DNA of 26,586 bases from Pedobacter sp. (GTDB lineage: Bacteria > Bacteroidota > Bacteroidia > Sphingobacteriales > Sphingobacteriaceae): contig JAQBOT010000207.1 of assembly GCA_028287885.1 (NCBI GenBank), positions 1-26,586 on the forward strand, in the 5' to 3' direction. Shown one piece after another: positions 8,578 through 15,702 of this stretch. The position numbers were made by a program, and so were the translations under genes. Numbering within the stretch: position 1 is the first letter of the stretch; each line of letters begins with the position of its first letter. Below the pieces are notes generated by a model. The model did no database searches, was not told where the DNA came from, and was given only the letters and a program-made list of their open reading frames with translations.

Positions 8578-8817
8578 ATGGCACGCCAAAAAGCAACACC
8601 TGCACCAACAATTGAACAAACCATCGCCAACAAGATTGAAACCATCAGAGCTGAAATTAGTAAAAATCAAGAACAGCTAGATCATTGGGAAAAAATCAGT
8701 AACGATTACCAAACAAACAAAGTAACCATTGAAAGTATTCTTGCCGTACATAAGGCACCAGACCTCGCCGAGGTTAAAGAAAAGAAAGTCAGCAAGAAAG
8801 CAGCTAAGGGATTGTAA
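8578..8817 (+). CDS. Small lysine-rich coiled-coil protein, unknown function
   Basis: A 79-residue cytosolic protein with no recognised domain. Residues about 10-60 (TIEQTIANKIETIRAEISK onward) have the spacing of an amphipathic helix or coiled coil. The C-terminus is a basic tail (KEKKVSKKAAKGL), which could contact nucleic acid, though that is inference only. Codon use and the isoleucine-rich heptads look like a real gene. It is bracketed by an upstream palindrome and a downstream terminator-like hairpin, so it is probably a monocistronic unit. Confidence 0.65.
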   Translation: MARQKATPAPTIEQTIANKIETIRAEISKNQEQLDHWEKISNDYQTNKVTIESILAVHKAPDLAEVKEKKVSKKAAKGL

Positions 8818-8877
8818 TTTAATACTAAACGTTCCTTTCCAGCTTGAAAAGTTTAGAAAGCGACTTTTTTATTGAAC

Positions 8878-8930
8878 AAAATGCAGCAGCCACAACACAG
8901 CTACGATGTGTAATTGATGCTGCATTTTTA
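8878..8930 (+). terminator. Terminator-like hairpin after the 79-aa gene
   Basis: AAAATGCAGCA (8878-8888) pairs perfectly with TGCTGCATTTT (8918-8928). This forms an 11-bp stem ending in a T run. The 29-nt loop contains a small ACAC/GTGT helix. It precedes the NamZ promoter, so it probably ends the upstream transcript. The loop is long for a classic intrinsic terminator. Confidence 0.5.
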
Positions 8931-8931
8931 T

Positions 8932-8939
8932 TAGATTTG
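8932..8939 (+). promoter_or_regulatory. -7 element (TAGATTTG) of the NamZ-like gene
   Basis: TAGATTTG lies 14 nt before the ATG at 8954 and matches TAnnTTTG. The -33 partner is weak. Confidence 0.5.
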
Positions 8940-8953
8940 AAAAAAGTAAATTC

Positions 8954-10225
8954 ATGAATGCAAGCTTTTTAATCCTGCTAAACCTAAGCTTCCTTACTGC
9001 GACTTTGCAGACTTGCGGCAATACACCTGAAAAGAAACAGGTTGATCCATTGAGTTCAGATACGTCGAGAATCTCAGGAAGTATTTCAGAACCGAGCAAG
9101 GCGCTGCGTACTGGTGCTGAACAAACTGAACTTTACCTTCCCCTTCTCCAAGGTAAAAGAGTTGGAATGGTTGTAAATCCAACCTCTATAATTGGCAAGC
9201 AAACTTCGGTAGACAGCCTCTTGAAAGCAGGTGTGCAGATTGTAAAGATCTTTGGCCCGGAGCATGGATTTAGGGGTAATGCAAGCGCTGGCGCAACGGT
9301 GAATGATGCCATAGACGAAAAGACCGGAATTAAGGCCGTGTCATTATATGGCAAGTACGAAAAGCCAACCGCAGAAGATCTTCAAGATATAGATATTATG
9401 GTTTTCGATATACAGGATGTAGGCGTTCGCTTTTACACCTATATTAACACGCTACAACATGTGATGGAAGCCTGTGCGGAGAACAACAAACAGCTTTTAA
9501 TACTTGACCGCCCCAACCCCAATGGATTTTATGTTGACGGGCCCATTCTAGACCCAAAGTTGGTGTCTGGCATTGGCTTGCAAGCCATTCCAATTGTACA
9601 TGGATTGACGGTCGCTGAATACGCCCAAATGTTAAACGGCGAAGGCTGGCTAAAAAACAAAGTACAGTGCAAGATTAAGATTATAAAGGCGGCCAATTAC
9701 GACCACAGCATGCCTTATGTACTACCTGTAAAACCTTCACCGAATCTGAACACGGCACAATCTATTCTCCTTTATCCAACGTTATGTCTATTTGAAGGTA
9801 CGATCCTAAGTCAGGGTCGCGGTACACAGTTCCCCTTTACCGTGCTTGGTGCACCAGCCTTAAAGGGCAAATACACGTTTTCTTTTACGCCAAAAAGCAT
9901 TAAAGGAATGGCAGAAACACCTTTGCACCAAGACACGCCATGTTACGGCCTAGATCTTCGTGCATACAATATTTCAAACATTAGACAAGAAAAAACGTTA
10001 AATATTAAATGGCTTATTGAGCTGTACAATGCATATCCAAACAAGGCAGATTTCTTCAATAATAAGCTGAGCAAGCAAATGGGGAACTTTGATAAACTTG
10101 CAGGCTCTACTAACCTCAAACAGCAGATCATTGCAGGCAAGTCGGAAAATGAAATTCGGGCAAGCTGGGAACCCGGCTTGGGGGCCTACAAAAAGATGAG
10201 AAAGAAATACCTGCTTTACCCTTAA
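8954..10225 (+). CDS. NamZ-like (DUF1343, GH171) exo-beta-N-acetylmuramidase lipoprotein
   Basis: DUF1343 proteins are now known as GH171. Bacillus subtilis NamZ removes terminal N-acetylmuramic acid from peptidoglycan fragments. This 423-residue protein carries the family signatures: GKRVGMVVNPTS near residue 68, FGPEHGFRG near 96 followed by a Gly/Ala-rich stretch, MVFDIQDVGVRFYTYI near 155, LDRPNPNG near 185, and a C-terminal WEPGLGAYKKMRKKYLLYP. A short hydrophobic N-terminus ends in LQTC, with Cys21 a plausible lipidation site. The lipobox is non-standard and the n-region lacks positive charge, so export is likely but the anchor is less sure. A role in cell-wall recycling or scavenging is inferred from family. 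No other recycling genes adjoin it. Confidence 0.87.
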   Translation: MNASFLILLNLSFLTATLQTCGNTPEKKQVDPLSSDTSRISGSISEPSKALRTGAEQTELYLPLLQGKRVGMVVNPTSIIGKQTSVDSLLKAGVQIVKIFGPEHGFRGNASAGATVNDAIDEKTGIKAVSLYGKYEKPTAEDLQDIDIMVFDIQDVGVRFYTYINTLQHVMEACAENNKQLLILDRPNPNGFYVDGPILDPKLVSGIGLQAIPIVHGLTVAEYAQMLNGEGWLKNKVQCKIKIIKAANYDHSMPYVLPVKPSPNLNTAQSILLYPTLCLFEGTILSQGRGTQFPFTVLGAPALKGKYTFSFTPKSIKGMAETPLHQDTPCYGLDLRAYNISNIRQEKTLNIKWLIELYNAYPNKADFFNNKLSKQMGNFDKLAGSTNLKQQIIAGKSENEIRASWEPGLGAYKKMRKKYLLYP

Positions 10226-10271
10226 TAGGCAGTTTCCAAGAAGCCAGGTTGAAAAATTAAAAACATAGACT

Positions 10272-10484
10272 ATGAACAGCGTAGATAAAGAAAAGAATGA
10301 AAGGCCAAGCAGTAATTTCCAAGAGGAAGCTCCAAAAGGAAAGGTCCCTTCAGGAGAACATGCCGTAAGACAGCCTGAAGATGAAGAATACACCAGAGAA
10401 GAGGCCGACTTCAAAGATGTAGCGAAAAGCAAGGAGAATTCGGAGCAGCCGGTTAATCCAATTAAAACCCCACCTTCTTCTTAA
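10272..10484 (+). CDS. Small acidic, probably disordered protein
   Basis: A 70-residue, highly hydrophilic protein made almost entirely of Glu, Lys, Ser, Pro and Asp, with no hydrophobic core. It is likely disordered or stress-related, and no domain is recognised. It begins 46 bp after the NamZ-like gene, probably on the same transcript. Its last 23 bp overlap the 3' end of the convergent topoisomerase gene. The continuous reading frame and plausible start favour a real gene, but evidence is limited. Confidence 0.55.
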   Translation: MNSVDKEKNERPSSNFQEEAPKGKVPSGEHAVRQPEDEEYTREEADFKDVAKSKENSEQPVNPIKTPPSS

Positions 10485-11535
10485 CGTCTTTTTGAGCCTG
10501 CTTTAAGAAGGCCATCAAAACTTTCTCATCGTTTTCCATTGCCGCCATAGTGTGTGGCCTTTCCTTGTGTATTTTCTTTAGGTATTTACCCAATTGGTCG
10601 TTTTCAAAAGCCTCAAGAAGTAGTGGGTAAACGTAAGAACTTTTACACACAGCCCTGGTATTGCCAAGTTTAGAGGCTACGCAATCGAGCACCTGAACAA
10701 CCACTTTCTTCTTTTTAATGTCCTGTGTGGGGTCAACGCCGCAGAGCGCGAGTTGCCTTAAAGCCTCTAAGGTCCCACCCCAGGTCCGAAAGTCTTTGGC
10801 GGTAAAATCACTACCGGTGATTTCCCTGATGTAATTGTTAATCTTTCCCGAGTCCACAGATTTGTGTTCTTTCCCTTCAGTATAATATTGAAACAATTCC
10901 TGCCCCGGGATCTCTTGACACTTTCTCACCATTTGAGCAAGAGACTTGTCGTTCAGGGTAAGATCATGCTTTACTCCTTTCTTACCAACGAAGCTGAGCG
11001 TTACCTTGTCCCCATCAAACTTGGCATGCTTGTCCCTTAAGGTACTTAAACCAAAACTGCCGTAGAGTTCCTTGTATGTCTCGTTGCCGACGCGGATGAG
11101 AGTTTTCTGCATGACCTGAACACAAATCGCCAGCACCTTCCGTTCGTCAAGCTCCTTCCTCTTCAAGTCTTTTTCTATTTTCTTCCTTGCTTCCGGTAAG
11201 GCTTTCCCAAATTCAAGGAGCCTGAAGTATTTACTGTCAGAACGTCGGGATGTCCATTTCGGATGATACCGGTATTGTTTTCTGCCAGCAGTATCAACGC
11301 CGGTTGCCTGCAAATGCGCATTTTTATTTTTCGCGATCCAGACGTTCGTCCAGGCCGGAGGAAGCACCAGAGCGCGGATTCGCTCCAGCTGTTTCTCATC
11401 CGTAATCAGATTTCCACTTTTATCTTCATAATAAAAATCTCCTGGATTACCTTTTCTGTAAATACCTGGCAATCGGTCCGTAACGTACACCAAGCCGCTT
11501 AATTTAATCTCTTCCTCAGTCTGGACCATATACAA
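10462..11535 (-). CDS. DNA topoisomerase IB
   Basis: This is the poxvirus/eukaryote-type topoisomerase found in some bacteria, which relaxes supercoils by nicking one strand through a 3'-phosphotyrosine. The 357-residue protein has the N-terminal DNA-clamp region (YRYHPKW near residue 90) and the catalytic domain. Landmarks are LIRVGNETY and STLRDKHAKF, which supply the conserved arginine and TIB motifs, then KDFRTWGGT, and the active-site LGNTRAVCKSSYVYP with Tyr301. All key positions appear intact. ATG at 11535 and an in-frame ATG two codons later are both possible starts. It is divergent from fmt across 48 bp. Confidence 0.92.
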   Translation of the reverse strand: MYMVQTEEEIKLSGLVYVTDRLPGIYRKGNPGDFYYEDKSGNLITDEKQLERIRALVLPPAWTNVWIAKNKNAHLQATGVDTAGRKQYRYHPKWTSRRSDSKYFRLLEFGKALPEARKKIEKDLKRKELDERKVLAICVQVMQKTLIRVGNETYKELYGSFGLSTLRDKHAKFDGDKVTLSFVGKKGVKHDLTLNDKSLAQMVRKCQEIPGQELFQYYTEGKEHKSVDSGKINNYIREITGSDFTAKDFRTWGGTLEALRQLALCGVDPTQDIKKKKVVVQVLDCVASKLGNTRAVCKSSYVYPLLLEAFENDQLGKYLKKIHKERPHTMAAMENDEKVLMAFLKQAQKDVKKKVGF

Positions 11536-11583
11536 TTGGAGATAATCCGTTAAATTTTTAGTTATTTTGTCTTAAAACACAGG

Positions 11584-12495
11584 ATGATGAGAATAGTTTT
11601 CATGGGCACCCCCGATTTCGCAGTAGCATCTTTAAATGCCTTATTGGCAGCGAGGCTTGACGTAGTAGCCGTCGTTACCGCAGCTGATAAACCTGCAGGT
11701 CGAGGTCAGAAAATGAATGAAAGTGCTGTTAAGAAATTTGCTATTGAAAGAAACCTCCCTGTGCTGCAGCCACTTAAACTTAAGGATCCGGAATTTATTG
11801 AGCAACTTCGTTCCTTTCGGGCCGACATCCAAGTGGTCGTAGCCTTTCGTATGCTGCCCGAGCTGGTCTGGAATATGCCAACACATGGCACTATCAATCT
11901 TCATGCTTCGTTGTTGCCAAACTACAGAGGTGCTGCCCCAATTAACCATGCAATCATCAATGGCGAAACTGTGAGTGGGGTAACTACTTTTTTCCTGAAA
12001 CATGAAATTGACACAGGGGATGTTATCTTTTCGGAGCAAGTTGATATTGGCCCGGATGAAACTGCAGGAGAACTGCACAATAAGCTGATGGAAACCGGAG
12101 CTCAACTGCTGGTAAAAACGATCCAAGCTGTTCAAGATGGAAACTACACAGAACAACCCCAAAGGCAATCAGACGATCTAAAACATGCACCGAAGATCTT
12201 TAAGGAGTTTTGCGAAATCAACTGGACCCAGCCTGCACAGCAAGTGTATAATCTGATCAGGGGTTTAAGTCCCTACCCAACCGCATTCACAACACTTCAG
12301 GGTAAAAACATAAAGGTCTTTAAAGCAATCTTAGTACGGAAACAACCAGCTGAAGCGGCAGGAACGTACCAGACCGACGGTAAAACTTTCTTGCAATTTG
12401 CTGCCCAGGATGGTTACCTAAAATTAACAGATATCCAGTTTGAAGGCAAAAAACGCATGCAAATCGAAGAATTCTTAAGGGGCATGCGGCTTTAG
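11584..12495 (+). CDS. fmt: Methionyl-tRNA formyltransferase
   Basis: Fmt formylates initiator Met-tRNA using 10-formyl-tetrahydrofolate. The 303-residue protein (315 in E. coli) starts with the typical RIVFMGTPDFA. The catalytic set is Asn105 and His107 in INLHASLLPNYRGAAPI, with Asp143 in HEIDTGDV. The C-terminal OB-like domain follows from about residue 205. Two consecutive ATGs (11584 and 11587) are possible starts; the second gives the usual family N-terminus. The usual partner def (peptide deformylase) is not adjacent. The stop is separated from the convergent PabC-like gene by a single base. Confidence 0.96.
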   Translation: MMRIVFMGTPDFAVASLNALLAARLDVVAVVTAADKPAGRGQKMNESAVKKFAIERNLPVLQPLKLKDPEFIEQLRSFRADIQVVVAFRMLPELVWNMPTHGTINLHASLLPNYRGAAPINHAIINGETVSGVTTFFLKHEIDTGDVIFSEQVDIGPDETAGELHNKLMETGAQLLVKTIQAVQDGNYTEQPQRQSDDLKHAPKIFKEFCEINWTQPAQQVYNLIRGLSPYPTAFTTLQGKNIKVFKAILVRKQPAEAAGTYQTDGKTFLQFAAQDGYLKLTDIQFEGKKRMQIEEFLRGMRL

Positions 12496-12496
12496 T

Positions 12497-13336
12497 TTAG
12501 TTAGCTGCGTTTAACAAGGAACTTAGCATTTTTGCATTTTCATTGAAGTAGCGCTTGCGGCCATAGCCCATAACCCATCGAATTCCCCCAACCGCGTTAC
12601 TTACAAAAACCTCCTCGGCTTCTTTCAATACCTCTGGATTAAGTTGCGCCTCAATGATCGAGATGTCATTGCTTTTCGCAAGATCCATGACCACCTCCCG
12701 CATGACACCCGCCACACAACCTTCAGAGAGCGCTGGCGTATAAATCTGTTTATCGTATACCACAAAGAGATTTGAACTCATACTCTCACATAAGAAGCCG
12801 TTTTGATTTAGCATAAAAACATCATCTAAACGATGCTGCTTTTTAAACAATCCAGCCATTACATAGATCAGCGCATTGCTGGTCTTGTAATTAGAAAGCT
12901 TATTTATTGGTTTAGCGAGCTCGTCATAGACGTCAATGATCAAACCCTTCTTATTCAGCTGATAATCACTCTCATTAAGTACCGATGATTCCAGTACATA
13001 GCCAGATTTGTTATTTTCAGGTGTATACAAGCCTTCAGCATCCCGGTATACAGAGAGTCTAAAGCGTACATTTCCTTTATACTTGTTCTTTTTTGCCAGC
13101 TCAGCAGTTTTCTGTTTTAGGAAATAGGCATCCAGTAAAGTGCTGCCGTCCATTTTCAAAGCTTTCATGCCCTCACTTAGCCGGCCTGCATGTTGTTCTG
13201 CAAACTTCAGTTTGCCATTAGACATGCGCATGGATTCAAACAATCCATCTCCATACTTAAAGCCTCGGTTTCCCACGGATAGTACTGGCTGGTTGGCCAG
13301 AATGAATTCATCATTGTATAAAATGTATTCCTGCAT
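12497..13336 (-). CDS. Class IV aminotransferase, probable aminodeoxychorismate lyase (PabC)
   Basis: This is a PLP-dependent fold-type IV enzyme of 279 residues. The PLP lysine is Lys151 in KLSNYKTSNAL, and the glutamate that contacts the pyridine nitrogen is Glu184 in NGFLCESMSSNLF. The N-terminal NRGFKYGDGLFES is typical of the BCAT/PabC/D-amino-acid transaminase family. PabC releases p-aminobenzoate and pyruvate from aminodeoxychorismate. That role is favoured by length and by a PabB gene about 10 kb away, but a branched-chain or D-amino-acid transaminase cannot be excluded. It starts 6 bp after the stop of the pseudouridine synthase gene and probably shares its transcript. Confidence 0.82.
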   Translation of the reverse strand: MQEYILYNDEFILANQPVLSVGNRGFKYGDGLFESMRMSNGKLKFAEQHAGRLSEGMKALKMDGSTLLDAYFLKQKTAELAKKNKYKGNVRFRLSVYRDAEGLYTPENNKSGYVLESSVLNESDYQLNKKGLIIDVYDELAKPINKLSNYKTSNALIYVMAGLFKKQHRLDDVFMLNQNGFLCESMSSNLFVVYDKQIYTPALSEGCVAGVMREVVMDLAKSNDISIIEAQLNPEVLKEAEEVFVSNAVGGIRWVMGYGRKRYFNENAKMLSSLLNAAN

Positions 13337-13342
13337 GTAATA

Positions 13343-14371
13343 TTAGAGCTGTACGATATAGTTTCTCCACTTGTTAAGCACTGCATCAAAATCAGCAGGC
13401 AGAGGTGCTTCAAATTCCATATATTCTTTTGTTGTTGGATGGACAAAGCCTAAGCTTTGTGCATGTAGCGCTTGTCTCGGCAACAGATCGAAGCAATTCT
13501 GTACATACTGCTTGTACTTCGTGAACGTTGTTCCTTTTAGTATCTTATCTCCGCCATAGTTGGCATCGTTAAACAAAGGATGGTGGATATGCTTCATATG
13601 CGCGCGAATTTGGTGTGTACGTCCGGTTTCCAGCTGACAGCTGATCAGCGTAACATATCCTAAACGCTCCAATACCGAATAATGTGTTACCGACCACTTA
13701 CCTTTTTCTTCATCATCATAAACATCCATGATAATTCGGTTTTTTGCGCTTCTTCCTATGTATCCTTGCACGGTGCCATCCTGCTCTATGTCGCCCCAAA
13801 CCAGCGCGAGATATTTGCGGGTTATCGTATGATCAAAAAACTGCTTAGCAAGCTTGGTCATGGTAATTTCGTTTTTACTGATCAACAGTAAGCCTGAAGT
13901 ATCTTTGTCAATTCGATGTACCAGGCCTGGCCTCCCTTCATTGCCTGGTAGCTCCGGCAACTGTTCAAAGTGAAAAGCAAGGGCATTGACTAGGGTCCCA
14001 TGGTAATTGTTATAACCTGGATGCACAACCATTCCGGCTGGCTTGTTAACCACAAGAAGGTCTTTATCTTCGTAAATAATGTCTATAGGGATATCTTCGG
14101 GGTAAACTTCGGTATCTCTAGGTGGATGTGGAAACACGATAGATATTTCATCAGCCGGCTTAACCTTATAACTTGATTTTACCGTATTGCGATTTACGAG
14201 CACATTCCCGGCATCTATGGCATTCTGAACCCGGTTACGTGATGCATTTTCCACGCGGGTCATTAAAAATTTGTCTATTCTCAACAGTGACTGGCCTTTA
14301 TCTACAACGATGTTGAAATGTTCGTATAAATCCTGTTCCTCTAAATCCTGCAGACTGTTGGTATTTTCCAT
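13343..14371 (-). CDS. rluD: RluD-family 23S rRNA pseudouridine synthase
   Basis: The 342-residue enzyme has an N-terminal S4 RNA-binding domain (residues about 30-85, LLRIDKFLMTRVENASRNRVQ) and a RluA/RluD catalytic domain. VHRIDKDTSGLLL (151 onward) contains the catalytic Asp155, and ETGRTHQIRAHM lies near residue 260. RluD in E. coli modifies 23S rRNA helix 69 (1911, 1915, 1917); transfer of that specificity is inference, since RluC-like paralogues share these motifs. It is the first gene of a two-gene minus-strand unit with the PabC-like gene. Confidence 0.92.
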   Translation of the reverse strand: MENTNSLQDLEEQDLYEHFNIVVDKGQSLLRIDKFLMTRVENASRNRVQNAIDAGNVLVNRNTVKSSYKVKPADEISIVFPHPPRDTEVYPEDIPIDIIYEDKDLLVVNKPAGMVVHPGYNNYHGTLVNALAFHFEQLPELPGNEGRPGLVHRIDKDTSGLLLISKNEITMTKLAKQFFDHTITRKYLALVWGDIEQDGTVQGYIGRSAKNRIIMDVYDDEEKGKWSVTHYSVLERLGYVTLISCQLETGRTHQIRAHMKHIHHPLFNDANYGGDKILKGTTFTKYKQYVQNCFDLLPRQALHAQSLGFVHPTTKEYMEFEAPLPADFDAVLNKWRNYIVQL

Positions 14372-14375
14372 TTTG

Positions 14376-14383
14376 CAAAACTA
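14376..14383 (-). promoter_or_regulatory. -7 element (TAGTTTTG) of the rluD unit
   Basis: On the minus strand TAGTTTTGC ends 4 nt before the ATG at 14371. Transcription would start at or next to the first base of the start codon, suggesting a leaderless message. No strong -33 partner is visible. Confidence 0.5.
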
Positions 14384-14465
14384 ACCTTTAACAATTACAA
14401 TATTAAAAGAAATTAGGTCTTGGGCAGGTAAAAGGAATACCTGAAGACAAACCGGAAAAGCCCCC

Positions 14466-14473
14466 TATATTTG
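14466..14473 (+). promoter_or_regulatory. -7 element (TATATTTG) of the ACC deaminase-like gene
   Basis: TATATTTG matches the consensus exactly and ends 5 nt before the ATG at 14479, again predicting a leaderless or nearly leaderless message. The -33 region shows no clear TTTG. Confidence 0.55.
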
Positions 14474-14478
14474 TTCCT

Positions 14479-15366
14479 ATGTTTACGAATCTGCATAGCC
14501 CTTTACAGAAATTGGATCATCCTACGCTAACAAACCTTTGGATTAAAAGGGATGACATGATCGATCCATATATATCCGGGAACAAATGGCGTAAGCTGAA
14601 ATACATCATTGAAGCAGCTAAGGAGAAGGGGAAAACCCATCTTGTTACTTTTGGTGGCGCGTATTCGAATCATTTAGTGGCAACCGCTTCCGCAGCTGCA
14701 CGATTGGGATTCAAGGCTACAGCATTCGTAAGAGGTGAGCCTGTAGACAATGAAACGTTGTTGTTGTGCAGGCTGTTTGACATGAAGCTTATTTTCACAG
14801 AACGCGAATTGTACAAAAATAAATGGGTGCTTTTTGACGCCCATTTTGGTGATGATCCCGCAGCTTACTTTATTGATGAAGGCGGGGCAAGTATGGAAGC
14901 AGTTCGAGGATGTGCAGAGCTGATTGCGGAACTTCCTAAAGATTTCGACTACATCTTCTGTGCTGCAGGAACAGGAACAACGGCAGCTGGTTTACTCCAG
15001 GGCGTCAAACAAAACGGATTGAGCAGCCAGATTCATGTGGTACCGGTACTAAAGGGTGGAGCATTCATCAAAGATGAAATTGCACAGTTTACAGAAATTA
15101 CCGAGCAGCTTGTATTACATACCGACTACCACTTTGGTGGCTACGCAAAGTCAACCGAGCAACTGCTTGCCTATATGGCAAGCTTCATTTCAGCTCAGGG
15201 CATATTGATTGACCCTGTTTACACGGCTAAGCTATTCTTTGCCATCGAAGATCTTGCAGAGCGTAATCTCATTCGGAAGGATGCCAAGATCCTGGCCATT
15301 CATACGGGTGGTCTCCTTGGTATTTGGGGCATGCAAGCTAAGCTGAATGCAATACTAAGCACATAG
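14479..15366 (+). CDS. ACC deaminase / D-cysteine desulfhydrase-like PLP enzyme
   Basis: This is a fold-type II PLP enzyme of the COG2515 family, 295 residues, shorter than classical ACC deaminases (about 338). The PLP lysine is Lys36 in SGNKWRKLKY. Ser63-Asn64-His65 in GGAYSNHL match the catalytic serine region, and GTGTTAAGLLQG (from 164) is the phosphate-binding loop. Family members open the cyclopropane ring of 1-aminocyclopropane-1-carboxylate or eliminate sulfide from D-cysteine. The motif set does not separate these, and a plain D-cysteine desulfhydrase is at least as likely. It has its own promoter and is divergent from rluD. Confidence 0.85.
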   Translation: MFTNLHSPLQKLDHPTLTNLWIKRDDMIDPYISGNKWRKLKYIIEAAKEKGKTHLVTFGGAYSNHLVATASAAARLGFKATAFVRGEPVDNETLLLCRLFDMKLIFTERELYKNKWVLFDAHFGDDPAAYFIDEGGASMEAVRGCAELIAELPKDFDYIFCAAGTGTTAAGLLQGVKQNGLSSQIHVVPVLKGGAFIKDEIAQFTEITEQLVLHTDYHFGGYAKSTEQLLAYMASFISAQGILIDPVYTAKLFFAIEDLAERNLIRKDAKILAIHTGGLLGIWGMQAKLNAILST

Positions 15367-15402
15367 TTTGTTACTGGGTTTGGAACACGGCAGTTATAGC
15401 CT

Positions 15403-15499
15403 GGCCCTATACAGGGTTTATACAGGGGGTTGACAGGGCGATTTGCCGTGTATAGGCCCTGCTTAGGCCCAGTTTGAGCCCTGGTTGGGCCCTGTTTGA
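15403..15499. repeat. 11-bp phased inverted repeat array
   Basis: Three 11-bp units stand in tandem: TATACAGGGTT (15408), TATACAGGGGG (15419) and TTGACAGGGCG (15430). They are followed by inverted units whose GGCCC/AGCCC cores start at 15455, 15466, 15477 and 15488, again exactly 11 bp apart. GGCCCTATACAGGG (15403-15416) can pair with CCGTGTATAGGCCC (15446-15459). The whole block could fold into a long imperfect hairpin or bind a protein on one helical face. Confidence 0.7.
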
Positions 15500-15598
15500 T
15501 CCGAACCTGCCAGCAAGAAAATGCGGATGTGTTCCTGACCTTTGATCAGCAAGTTCTTCAGAAAAATGCAAGAAAATTCTAGTTATATTTGAAAATAC

Positions 15599-15617
15599 GG
15601 TTTAAACCGTTTAAACC
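15599..15617. promoter_or_regulatory. Palindromic GGTTTAAACCGTTTAAACC block, possible operator
   Basis: The 19-bp sequence contains the perfect palindrome GGTTTAAACC and a second GTTTAAAC overlapping in register, making a near-perfect larger dyad. It sits 35 bp upstream of the -33 element of the lysine aminotransferase promoter, a place where an activator or repressor could act. The regulator is unknown. Confidence 0.4.
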
Positions 15618-15651
15618 TATATTTGGAGGTACTGATAAAAAAGTGCCTTTA

Positions 15652-15682
15652 TTTGTTATTTTAGGGCTTTTTATTACATTTG
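15652..15682 (+). promoter_or_regulatory. Promoter of the lysine 6-aminotransferase gene
   Basis: TTTG at 15652-15655, a 19-bp spacer and TACATTTG at 15675-15682 form the best promoter match in the window. The element ends 20 nt before the ATG at 15703, which fixes that ATG as the start rather than the upstream TTG. Confidence 0.7.
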
Positions 15683-15702
15683 ATATTACCAATATAGAAG
15701 AT

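Larger units (their letters stand above)
15367..15702. other. 336-bp intergenic region with repeat array and promoter
   Basis: No gene is seen here. The region holds an 11-bp-periodic inverted repeat array (15403-15499), extra TATATTTG matches at 15584-15591 and 15618-15625, a palindromic GTTTAAAC block (15599-15617), and the promoter of the lysine aminotransferase gene. The frame of that gene runs open upstream to a TTG at 15589. The extension crosses the promoter and is not believed to be translated. Confidence 0.7.

Noticed and set aside
15403..15499. CRISPR array
   Set aside because: Units are only 11 bp with no separate spacers, and half of them are inverted; no cas genes are nearby.
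15589..15702. N-terminal extension of the lysine aminotransferase from TTG 15589
   Set aside because: The extension crosses a complete promoter (TTTG-N19-TACATTTG) placed just before ATG 15703, and the family N-terminus matches the ATG start.
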